DNA of 20,599 nucleotides from Phoronis australis (lineage: Eukaryota; Phoronida; Phoronidae): NCBI GenBank assembly GCA_002633005.1, contig NMRA01001048.1, positions 30,911-51,509 on the forward strand, in the 5' to 3' direction. The notes under the pieces are model-generated. The model had not been told where the DNA came from. It did no database searches and saw only the letters and a program-made list of their open reading frames with translations. Positions 1 to 10,300 of this stretch are shown here, one piece after another. Both the position numbers and the translations under genes were made by a program. Within the stretch, counting starts at the first letter, position 1. Each line of letters begins with the position of its first letter.

Positions 1-795
1 GTAAGGAACTAAATACCAATGCTATTTTAACATACTAAGTACGCGTAACATTCCAAAAAAATCAACGACCACTAACTACAAACTATAAATACACTACATA
101 TGCAAACGAATCACGATATATTACTAATAAAACAAAATAATGAAGACTTTTCGAGCAAGCTATAGCACATTCAGTTACAAGGAAAAAATGGCAGCGTTCA
201 GGACAAGTTCCTGAACTGATGAGCCGGAAATGTGGGTACGGAAATAACCGATGACAACCGGTAATCATACGCTCAGGGAGAAGGGTCAAATACTCTTAAA
301 AATCGCTTTTGGCAAGAAAGGCGAAAAGAATATAAAGAAAGGGTGTCGAAAATAAGAATTTATGTAGTAAGTATTTTCGGAAATTGGAACCACATGGGCA
401 GTTTGCAAGAAGGACTTTAAATGTTTCCCAGTCTGAGCAAGCAGAATATACTCTTTTCAAAAAGCTCCTCAAAACAGAGAGCTCATATCTCAGAGGACAT
501 TGTATATTTATATATTTGTGTTTTATCATCATGGTTGCGCATGCCAACTTCACGTGTTATATTGCATTTGTCATTTCCGATGTGCGTTTCATTGTGAACT
601 AGTTGTGAATGGTGGCCTGAAGATGAGATACGTGTCTGGAAATATCGCTTTTTAAATTATGTTACCTACTGATGTCGTTTGGATTTTTATTGCTCTGCTA
701 TGATGTAAAGACAAGATCTCTATTTAGAGAGTTTGAAAGTACTGGAATTAAACAGATCAAAGTCGTGTCTTCAGTGAAATATGTATACGAGAAAG
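1..795. other. No gene recognised
   Basis: This AT-rich stretch has only short overlapping open frames on both strands and no recognisable domain. It lies downstream of the PTP exons. If exon 7 splices onward it may be intronic, otherwise intergenic. Confidence 0.5.
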
Positions 796-810
796 ATTAC
801 TGCCAAATAT

Positions 811-856
811 CTCTCCCTCTCTCTCTCTCCCTCCCTCCCTTTCTCCCTCTCTCTCT
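811..856. repeat. TC-rich microsatellite (SINE tail)
   Basis: A run of TC and TCCC units (CTCTCTCTCTCCCTCCCTCC and similar). It sits at the downstream end of the minus-strand SINE-like element and reads as a GA-rich tail on that strand. Confidence 0.85.
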
Positions 857-1030
857 ATACCACATAGCCTCGAATGGCAGATACAACCGTGTAATAACCC
901 ATAAAGTTATCTCACTAGTGAGATAACATTTTGGCGGGAAACCTAGGCCGGATTCAAACCCGGGCCTCAAGAGTTTCGAGCCGCCAACTTTACCACTACA
1001 CCACTCATCTCGAGATAACGGGATAACGAC
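857..1030 (-). mobile_element. tRNA-derived SINE-like element
   Basis: On the minus strand there is an A-box-like TGGTGTAGTGG at 1003-993 and a B-box GGTTTGAATCC at 960-950, at the spacing of a tRNA-type internal RNA polymerase III promoter. The tRNA-like head is followed by a body with a perfect 22-bp palindrome (906-927) and a GA-rich tail. The anticodon arm is not convincing and the acceptor stem does not pair well, so I read it as a SINE rather than a working tRNA. The borders are approximate and no target duplication was identified. Confidence 0.65.
906..927. repeat. Perfect 22-bp palindrome
   Basis: The half-site GTTATCTCACT is followed directly by its exact reverse complement, with no loop. 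It is part of the SINE-like body. A related GTTATCTCG lies beside the tRNA-like head, on the minus strand near 1011-1018. Confidence 0.9.
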
Positions 1031-1292
1031 TTCGCCATGTAACAATTTTTTCCAAAATCAGCAAATATCCAACTTCTTCACATCCCACAAATCCGAGTTT
1101 TACTGAAGAACACAAATGCAAAAACTGACAGTGTACAATAAAACATGAAACATGCTACATGTCAACAGAAATATGGCACTGATGACCCTGTTAAGTAAAC
1201 CTAATTATGCTGAGATGGAATTTCATATCAAAATACAACAGCACACGAAATAGATAAAAATAAATGCAACCGTCATGTCAATACATCTACTA

Positions 1293-1370
1293 TTAATATA
1301 ATATATAATTTATTAATCTTAATATAATATATAATTTATTAATCTTAATATAATATATAATTTATTAATC
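1293..1370. repeat. Three exact tandem copies of a 26-bp AT-rich unit
   Basis: Units at 1293-1318, 1319-1344 and 1345-1370 are identical. Each starts TTAATATAATATATAA and ends TTATTAATC. No divergence between copies suggests recent expansion. Confidence 0.95.
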
Positions 1371-2930
1371 TGATGGCACAAAGCAATGGCTAGAATGACA
1401 CTTAGTTGAAGCATTGAACAACATGATAAGTCACACAATAACAAATATAACAAATAACTTTAATTTCTACAACTGTTTTGTAAGTGTAACGTTGTCGGTT
1501 TACGACGTATATGAACCAATCTAATGAAAAAAGAATTATACTATCAAGTAATCAGCATTAAAGCAAACACCATTCAAGTAAATAAAACACATGCAATAAA
1601 ATTATTTATAAATGCTCTAAGGATATACGTTATAGTAATACCGGATTAACTGTCATACATTAATGTGCTACCGGAAATAATTAATATCTATTATAAACTC
1701 AGTACTGACACTAAATCCCTGCAAGAGGGAGTTACAACCTCCAGAGGCACAACAAAGACCCCTATTTTAGGTGCATTGTGAAGAGCAAAACTGAGAGAAA
1801 CTCGAGAACTTGGAAGCGACCAAGCAAGAGAAAACCAATTGTTTTGGAAGGAAGCTCAGGACCCAACCAGTGTAAAGCAGTAGAATTAATGGTTGCTATT
1901 AAAGTGACTAGTTGGCAAGGATGGAACTATGAAATTTGGGAGAAAACTCACCATTTACGTTTGATAGGCAACGACTGATGTCTTTCTAGTCTGTCGTCGC
2001 ATGCCGTGAATTATTCACTAACAAGAAAACACGCATTTCCCAAGATATGTGGGAATTTTTACCACAGCTCCTTCAGCCTTGTTCAGAAAGGCTTTCTCGA
2101 GGATCAAAGAGAGTGTGAGGTCAGAGTCACATGAAGTTGTGATGACCGTATTGTCCAGTGCGAGCAAGAACCAATTAAGTGACTGCGTAACTTCTTATCC
2201 GTGTTGATCTACCGACATCGTATGCTCTCTTTGTAGTCACGGTTTATGGTTTTTACAACTTCTGATTCCCCATGATGTGAACAGCGACATCTGGCAGACA
2301 TGAATGAAAAGTGATATTCCACCATCATGTCACAGATTGGATATTATGGTAATTTGTGGGGGTCTTTCCCAGAGTTACCATGTAATTTGCCAATAGCACA
2401 ACTTGCACTTACCCATTTAGCAGACTTTTAAAGGGGTTTTCGAAATTTCGCCAAACTTGAAGGTTGTCTAAGGTTGAAAAACATTATAATGTATCAGAGA
2501 ATTCGATAGGAAAGTCATTTTTAATATCTAATAATAGAAGAAACCTGGGTTTGGCATTCTTTAAGAATCCTTATTGAATGATTGAGGTGCTGTTCACTTG
2601 TCCTAAGTAACTGATATTTCCTTGCGATTCAACTATATACAGGAACTGCGATTCGTTGCGACTGGTGTAGTTCGGCACTTTCCAATAATTTTCATTGCTT
2701 GTTTCTTTTGGTAGATGGTCTCAAGAAAGAGCACAGAATCCCACATCATGGGCACATCCACTGTTTTTGACTGAACCATTCATCCCAGGGATCTACACTC
2801 AGTATGAAGTATAACTTCTGGATTCATTTTGCCTGAAAAGTGCAAGAGGGTGCAAGATTGACAACAGGTCCTTACTATGCAAGTTTAGTGTACTTTAGTA
2901 CACTAAGTTTACTGTAACTTTAAAAAGTTG
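1371..2930. other. No gene recognised
   Basis: Small open frames occur (for example a plus-strand frame at 1778-1978 rich in Lys, Arg and Trp), but I recognise no family and no convincing exon. I searched the minus strand for a second PTP domain (YWP, DYINAS, HCSAG) and saw none. Confidence 0.5.
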
Positions 2931-2934
2931 CATT

Positions 2935-3745
2935 GAGGGCTAATTATGGGAGAATGTGATCGATTCCCATTCTTTACTAAATATTTTATATCCTGTATGA
3001 AATATTGGTTCAAAATACTGGAGATGCCTAGTAATCGTGGGGTGAATGCAGCATATGATATGCTTTTTCAGTCAGACCTGATGCGAAGATTTTCTTATAA
3101 TTGGGCAAGTTTTGTAAGGAAATTTGTGTCTGTGTATGGTTTTTCAGATGTATGGATTAATCAGAGTTTGGTAAACCAAGCCTACATGTATTTCTTGACA
3201 TTTTTTCTCGACCTGTTAGTAACTCTTATTTGCAAGGCTGGCAATCTGATATCGAATGTAACGCAAACCTGCCTTACTATGTGAGGTATAAAACTGTTAC
3301 AATATATTGTCTAGAGAATTATCTAGAAATAGTTAGTATCCCACATGTTTTTATCTAGTTTCTGACTCGACTGCGGTGTTCAAATCATTCGTTACTAGTG
3401 GAAAGAGGTCGCCACACAGACATTCCCTATGGTTTTTTGAGTTATGTAATCCGGGATGTGTAGAGGACGAATACCACTTTGTGTTAGTTTGCAATGTGTA
3501 CAAAGACCTTCGGGTTAAGTACCCAAGTGATCATTTTTGTCATTCTCCCGCCACATCTAAATTTGAATCTCTTATGAGAAATCCGGATACCCAACCTCTA
3601 AAATTTGTCCACCATGCTCTCAAGCGTCACTATTTATTATCCAGTTTGTAACGCACCTGACAATGTTGTCTTGTACATGTTATACTTTGGGCCTATGGCT
3701 ATGTGTATATATTTCAATAAATCAGTAAATAAATCAGCAAGTCAA
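2935..3745 (+). pseudogene. Decayed 3' end of a non-LTR retrotransposon
   Basis: Three blocks in different frames resemble the region downstream of the reverse transcriptase in invertebrate LINEs. Block one (2946 to about 3208) includes KYWFKILEM and VYGFSDVWINQ. Block two (3209-3355, shifted frame) includes SYLQGWQSDIE and ENYLEIVSIP. Block three (3376-3651, third frame) includes GCVEDEYHFVLVCNVYKDLR and KFVHHALKRHYLLSS before a stop. A short 3' UTR follows, ending in AATAAATCAG repeats near 3717-3740, typical of a LINE tail. The 5' end is truncated, so the element is dead. The clade is not determined. Confidence 0.75.
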
Positions 3746-4029
3746 AAATGACCACCTTTCAAGTCAGATGAAATGAGAAAGAAGTAGGAAAACGAAAAAA
3801 CACCTAAGAATCCATCCAAAGTGTTAACAAACGCCTCATTTCACGGCTTGCTTTCTGTATCCGTCATAAAATTTAAAATTAAATCCACAAGCACCCCAAT
3901 CTCCCAATCGCTCAACCATTTAAGAAACATACAGACTGGTGGTCAAGAAATCCGCGCACAATGATTTTTTCTGGACTGCCGTATCTTGTTGATCAATTGA
4001 AGATGTTACTGTAGAATTCTTCGCATGTA

Positions 4030-4128
4030 CACGTTAATGGGCTGGGCGTTTATTTCAGGGATGTCTGAAAATGCGTGGCAGGCGCTAATACGGGAATGGG
4101 CGCTTATTAGGGCGACTACGGTAAGATT
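4030..4128. repeat. Small interspersed repeat fragment
   Basis: The sequence GGGCGTTTATTTCAGGG ... GGGCGCTTATTAGGGCGACTACGGTA (given in pieces) has the repeated GGGCG-TTATT pattern common in short DNA-element remnants of invertebrates. It abuts the stop codon of the PTP exon 7 read-through frame and supplies the AATAAA on the minus strand. The family call is from pattern memory only. Confidence 0.35.
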
Positions 4129-4201
4129 TTCATTCTTTGCCATCTAAATAAGGAAAAATGCAACTTTTAAACATCCTCTGCCACCATTTTGAAATACTTA
4201 C

Positions 4202-4369
4202 GCCATGGAGATATTCATAAACATTAGCACCTTTCTCATTGTCATAGAAGTGGTCACACCTTTCATAAACATTGCAACTCTTTTCGTAAACATTTTCACC
4301 ATTTTCTTGTCCTGTCAAACAACTCTGCACATAATCTCGCAGGCAGTCATGGATGAAAATGTACTGCAT
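4202..4369 (-). CDS. PTP exon 7: end of the domain and tyrosine-rich tail
   Basis: The acceptor is GTTTGTTTTAG before 4369. The 168 bp join phase 0 to exon 6, giving MVQSDMQYIFIHDCLRDYV, where the second Q-loop Gln (MQYIF) is conserved. The rest is not family core: it has three imperfect NVYE copies and several more tyrosines (for example FYDNE and YEYL). A strong donor GTAAGT starts at 4201. Alternatively the frame reads on for 23 codons to TGA at 4132-4130, with AATAAA on the minus strand at 4054-4049, so this could be the last exon. Both endings are plausible. Confidence 0.82.
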
Positions 4370-7300
4370 CTAAAACAAACACAGAGGTGAGGAATACACT
4401 GACCCAAAACTATAACACTGTGCACATTACACAAACAGGGCTTGGAATGACTCATGACGAAAAAAGAGGAAATTTTTACGGCCCTAAATACACATTCTAA
4501 ACCATACCTCAACAGATCGAAAGTAAACATTATTGTCACAAGATGCCCTGTTACTGTGTCGTGTTGGCAAAACGCACTCATTTCAAGCGGTACCTGACAT
4601 CTATTTCAGCAACAACAATAAAGGCAATTGAATGCAACAAAATATATTTTTTAAAATTAAAATTAAAATAATAAAGATAATGATGAAAATTTTGCAGTGT
4701 AAGTGGCACCAGCTTATTCTTGATTTGCTGCAGGGAGACCTATAAAATTATTTTCAATTCTTATAATTACGATAAATTACAAAAAAAATTCGATCCATAG
4801 ATTATCTAGAAAGCTTGAAATACATACACATTTAATTCCAACAAAAATTTATTTCCAACGCAAGTGGAAAAAAAAACCTGTGGCTCATACCCCAACTGTT
4901 AGCATAGAAAAATGAAAGTCAAAAAACATACTTTAAACTATAGAATGCATCAATCACAAAGCTAAGTTGGCCAAACTTTTCAGTTTCAAACAGTAATTAC
5001 AGGAGTTAGTTGTTTATAAGCCACGCTGGTGTAGAAGAAACTATATGACAAGACATAACTACCAGGACACTGAAAATAGGCTCGCAAAATTTGTAAACAA
5101 TGGCTTAGACCAATCAGATCATTCAGAATGTGTCACATGATCACTTCTCTTGAACTGCAAAACTCGAGTCACAAAATAGAACACGAAAAATGTCACAATA
5201 AGTTGAAAAACATGAAAGGCAATTGAAAACACATTTGCAGTAACAAAAATAGCACTTTGTATCCCGTTTCGGCGGCACATAGAAAATCGCAGTCCTGAGG
5301 CGGTCAGGCCTAGCAGTAGCAGCCAACGGCAACGGACGTGCATGTGGGATCAAACAAAAAAATTTCAAACATCACTCACATCCTATGATTCCGATCCAAC
5401 GAATAACCGGTTACGGTTGAATTTCTTTACAGGAAGCGTTGTTATTTCTAACGTTTCATCGTTTTCAGTCGGTCCTCCGACTCCAGCTTAGTCCAAGACG
5501 ACTCGGCCACGCACTCCGTAATGGTTCCTCTCTCAAAGTTTACAGAGCACAAACCTTGACTTAAGTTGTGTGTAAAGACACTTTTTCCACGAAATATTCA
5601 GTCTACTCCACGATCGACGCATTTTTGACCGCAGAATCGCACTATTTGTCACTGCGATTTTATACCAAATGCAGACGCCATTAATGAACCACGCTATCCC
5701 AGGCACAGGCGCTTAAATTTATCTGTTCCTCGATTGCCACTGACGTCACTCATTATTGAGGAAACATGTTTCTTAATATGGTTGCCAGTCATCGGGAAAT
5801 TCGAGCGCCTGTGATACGCAATTACAATTTTCATTCCTCCGAAACATAAAGAGCAGTTTCCGCTTTTCGAGTCGTCGGAAACGCCGCCGTGAGAAACCAA
5901 TTTGCGGCGATAATTTTATGGAAAATCCGATTTTTCCGCGGAAATATAACGAAAATACGTGAAGGGAATAAAACAAAAAAGTGGGAATCCCCGTTTTCGC
6001 GAAAATTCCAAGCCTTGCACAAAGCAGATTGTTCAGACCCGAGTTTTAGAACATTAACAGGTGAAGTCACTTTAAAATTAAGATTATAGCAACTTTCGGG
6101 CTGGCCACGACATGTAAATAATCCTATGTTGACACCCTTGTCGTTCGAGATTGGGCAACTCGACCGTTTTACGTAGCTCCAAATCTGCCAGCACTGATCA
6201 AAGACAACATGCTCTTGTAGTTGCATCGCCTCAGCTGCTGATGTTATCATTCCATTTGAAAGTTTTTAAATAGCTCATTTGAACAGCTTGTGAAAAGTAC
6301 ACGTGATTAGGTTTTTGATATTTGAAAATCAGACAATACACGTGACTTTGACCTAGAATATTTGACAAATGGTTCCTCATTAATTCTGCTGAATGTGCAA
6401 CATACATAGGCCAATTACCAAACCAGGCGACAATTGGATTTTGAGGTAAACCAAGTGTTGTACAATACTTGGCATGAATAGCTTGTACCTCAAATTAACA
6501 TGATGAACCAACGTTGATCTAAATTTCTTTTGTGTCATGTGACAGCAATGAGATCGATCTATAATCAGTAAGCGTTGCTTTGTTTCTGTGAGGAGAACAA
6601 TGATTACAAATTTCCATTTTAGAACAGTATAGCCCATATTTACATCTGACTGAACCATATGGCAACGATGTTCTCTCATTTCTAGCACCATGCTCAGAAT
6701 GTCCACTGTGGTGTCGTTGCTGACTTGCCGAAGTAGACGATCAATACAAATGAACACACCGGTCTGTCCCGCACCAGAACTGTGGAATACGAGTAATGAA
6801 ATGAATGTTTCAACTGACATTTGTGCATGATTCTTACAAGTATGCAGTCGAGCAATTGTGAATATACACTATCGGCGCTTCACTGTAAAAACGGATGACT
6901 TAAAATACCATCTACAGGGGCAGATCCAGGATTTTGCTCTTGACACATTTGCACCCCGAACTGCCAAATGGAATCTGAGAGAATTTTAGGGGGGGCATGA
7001 GCCCCTTGGCCCCCTTTAAACCTGCCACTGATCTGAATACTGAAGTATGAGCGCTCTGGTTCATTAAAGGTAACAATACACAAACCTACAAGCAATCCAT
7101 AAAAGTAAGCCGTTTAAGTACAAACATGATCACAAACATAAAACACTTTCAGTCATTTTATTTCGTTGATTTCCCTCTACTTAATTCATGCTGCTACTTC
7201 CTTAGGTTTTTAGAAAAAAGTAACATATAAGATGCGCTACTAACAATAATCCCTGCCAGTGAGTTGGATACATACCTGCAGTGGACCACTATTGGTCCTC

Positions 7301-10300
7301 TGTTACTCTGGGGGATGTTTGAGTTCACTACCTCGATAAAGTTCAACATTGACTTCGTTGAGGGACAGCCATTATTAGGCCAGCCTGAATAGTGCAGCTG
7401 TATGATGGTCCGAGTCTCTGAGCCCTGCAACATGGATATATATATGTGTGTAATATGTATTTATGCATGTACCTTTATATATATGCATATATTAGACACA
7501 ATGTAAATTATGGAAAGTAATAGTCCAGCATGTTCATTGACAGCTCTCCAGAGTGTTAAAAGTGCAGACACTGCTTTTTCAGATGATTTTGGATGACACT
7601 TGAAAATCCCTTTTGTGTCTAACCTGGCAGCTAACAAAACAACGTCTGGGATTTCCAAAATGCAATGCAAAATTTGAAATGCTTAAGTTTACTTTACACA
7701 GAAAATTCGCCTTGAAATCTCAACAGAAAATCCTAGACGCTTTTGTATCACATGGAATACAGAAAATCAATTTGCTAGTCGTGTATGAAATTTTCAAGGT
7801 TGTAAAAACTAAATATCTGTAAAAATCACATCTATTATGAAATACGGCAAGTGTTAAAACCTGTTTAGGAATTAGTTCAGCAGCAAGCAGGTATTTAAAC
7901 ATAGTTCCCTGAGTGGAAAATTAGCACTTAGAAACTTTTAAAAGATACTTGAAGAAATAAATTTCATGGAAATGAAGGAAGGCAGATATTTAAATTCGTT
8001 TTTGACATGTATCTTAATTTATAGGGATGCAGACATCTATGTGTAACTCTCGACACTGGTTAGATGGGTTTTGTTACCTCAACTATTATTTCATGCATGC
8101 ATAACAAGGTTATGAGAAAATATCCTAAAATCTCAAAATCTGACAAAGAAATAAACATCTATCTTGAGACATGCCTAATGAGAGTTAAAATAAAAATCTG
8201 ATACTATGATTTATGTACTGTTCTATAAATTTTGAGATTGTTTTTAAGGACATGTTATCGAAAATTGTGACTTATAAATTGCATGAAAAAAACTAAAAAT
8301 TCTGCATTAAAAAGTAATTGTCAACTTCACTTTCAACTCATCAAATTAATAACATACATAGAATTTCAAACAATATGTGGGGAATTTGTGATTATATCCA
8401 AGAAGGTTGACAATTACCTTTATTGTCATACTGTTTATACAGCTATGCAAAGCAAAATCTAGCATGCATTACAAAACAAACAAGAGCAATGCAGAGCATT
8501 CATATGAGCCCACCATTTGCATCGCATATTGCGCAGATACAAGGGATGACAACTATTTTAAAAATTCCCACTAAAGAGAGCACTACCAGTAACCCAAAAC
8601 AGCCTCCAAGGGGTGCACAGCAAGTAAACCTTCTCGTTTGGGAACATACCTGCCATAAAAAATAAAACTGGCATTGCGGGCAGTGGTTGCCAGAAACGTC
8701 CAAATGTCTTCATCTATTGTCACATTCATAGAAATACATTCACCAAGTTTCACAGATCCTGCAAGAAGAAAGGGCTGCGGGAGCGAAAAAAATGCCACTA
8801 GGTGGCACCACAGTAGTCAAACTATCCAAAAACTTTCAACCATGCTCTTCCAGTAGGAACACATTGATCATTTTTCATAACAATTCTTGGAGCGGTTTAG
8901 CCAACACAGAAATGAACACCTAAAACAGACTGAAACATAAAAAGCAGCCCCTAGGATTCGTATATTACGTAAAATCCACCTGAAAACAAAAAGCTATCAT
9001 CGAATTTCTAATAGAAATCTATTTGCCAAATTTTATAAAAAAATCCATCAAGGAACACCAAAGATTCAGGAGAAAACGGAAAATAATAAAATGGTGGTAG
9101 TCAGATTCATCCAAACGCCTTCGTCATCCATTGTCACCTTCACACAAATACACTTGCCAAATTTAACAAAGTGGACGTGAGAAACAAATAGATGGACGGA
9201 CAGAGATGATGGCATAATGCGCCAACGTATAAAAAATATGTGGGCACAAAAATGTCAAACAAACATCCCATAGAACTGTTAAAGTCACGCTAAAAAGAGA
9301 CAGGCAACAGATAAGAACAAAACTGACAAAAGCAACATGCTACTGAAACTGAAGGCATTGGATTACAACTGGAGTGGTATAACCTTCATCCAGGGAAATA
9401 CCTACTGTTGACCAATCAATCTTTCATCATCCAATTTGACAACTGAAACAGTCTCCTGACCGTTAACAACAAAAATGACTGTCAATAACCATTATTTGTA
9501 GAACAATTCTAATTACAGAATGGCTAAACAACATATTCATTCTTGCTCATGCCCAGCAATCCTGATTTGGACCATTTTGTCTGAATATTTTTGGCACGGA
9601 CTGGAACAAGGGAAGCATAGCACACTATGTCTTCTATTTAATTGACATTCAGCTTATATTTACACTGGCCTGGCGCAAGAGGATCAACTACAATATGCAG
9701 GATCCAATGACAGTTTGAGCCACAGTCAAATATTTCATGTAAAATGCACCTTCTATCTAATTAGTATCGGCTTATATTAATCAGACTGGCAGGGCGCAAG
9801 AAGATGAAATACACTATGCAGGATACATTATCCTGCTTACAAGCCGGATGAAAGCGAATGCTTGTGACAAGTCAGTTTGAGTCACAGTCAAACAATTCGC
9901 ATAAAATGCACCTGACATCAGTAGGTTTGTAATGGAAACAAGTGGTAGCATCAACACTTCATGGGTTTTCGCAATTAACAATTAGAAAGCATTACTCTTC
10001 AGGGCTCGACGTTATGAAAATCGCCAGGTCGCATTTTGTGACCTAGCCAAAATCCAAGGTCGCATTTTCAAAATCCAGCTGCATTCATAAATGCCAGGTT
10101 GCAAAATTTTCCCGGCAGTTTTACGCACCAAGATTGACTTTCTAGATCATCACATTTTTAGAAAATTAGATTATGCTCTTACCTGCGACGTTAAATACAA
10201 ATTTCAGGTTGCAAAATTTAGTTCTTACATACAACGTTACTACTCGCCCGCCGTTAAAAGTCTCTATGGAGCGCAAGACAAGTTGCTGACGTGAAAGTTG

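Larger units (their letters stand above)
4370..6643 (-). other. Intron between PTP exons 6 and 7
   Basis: The donor is GTAAAT and the acceptor TTTTAG, and the flanking exons join in frame. It contains AT-rich filler (4600-5100) and a CpG-richer, promoter-like island (about 5380-6010) described separately. Confidence 0.8.

Noticed and set aside
943-1016. Functional tRNA gene on the minus strand
   Set aside because: A and B boxes are present, but the acceptor and anticodon stems do not pair convincingly and the sequence continues into a SINE-type body and tail.
797-1045. Minus-strand 82-codon open frame
   Set aside because: It runs through the SINE-like head, the palindrome and the GA microsatellite and matches no protein pattern.
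1-4190. Second PTP domain (D2) downstream of exon 7
   Set aside because: I scanned the minus strand for YWP, DYINAS and HCSAG-type sequences and found none. D2 exons, if any, would be outside the window or too diverged to see.
8583-8798. Minus-strand 71-codon open frame as a PTP exon
   Set aside because: It lies in the CTCF-motif repeat copy, has no PTP motif, and exons 4 and 5 already join in frame without it.
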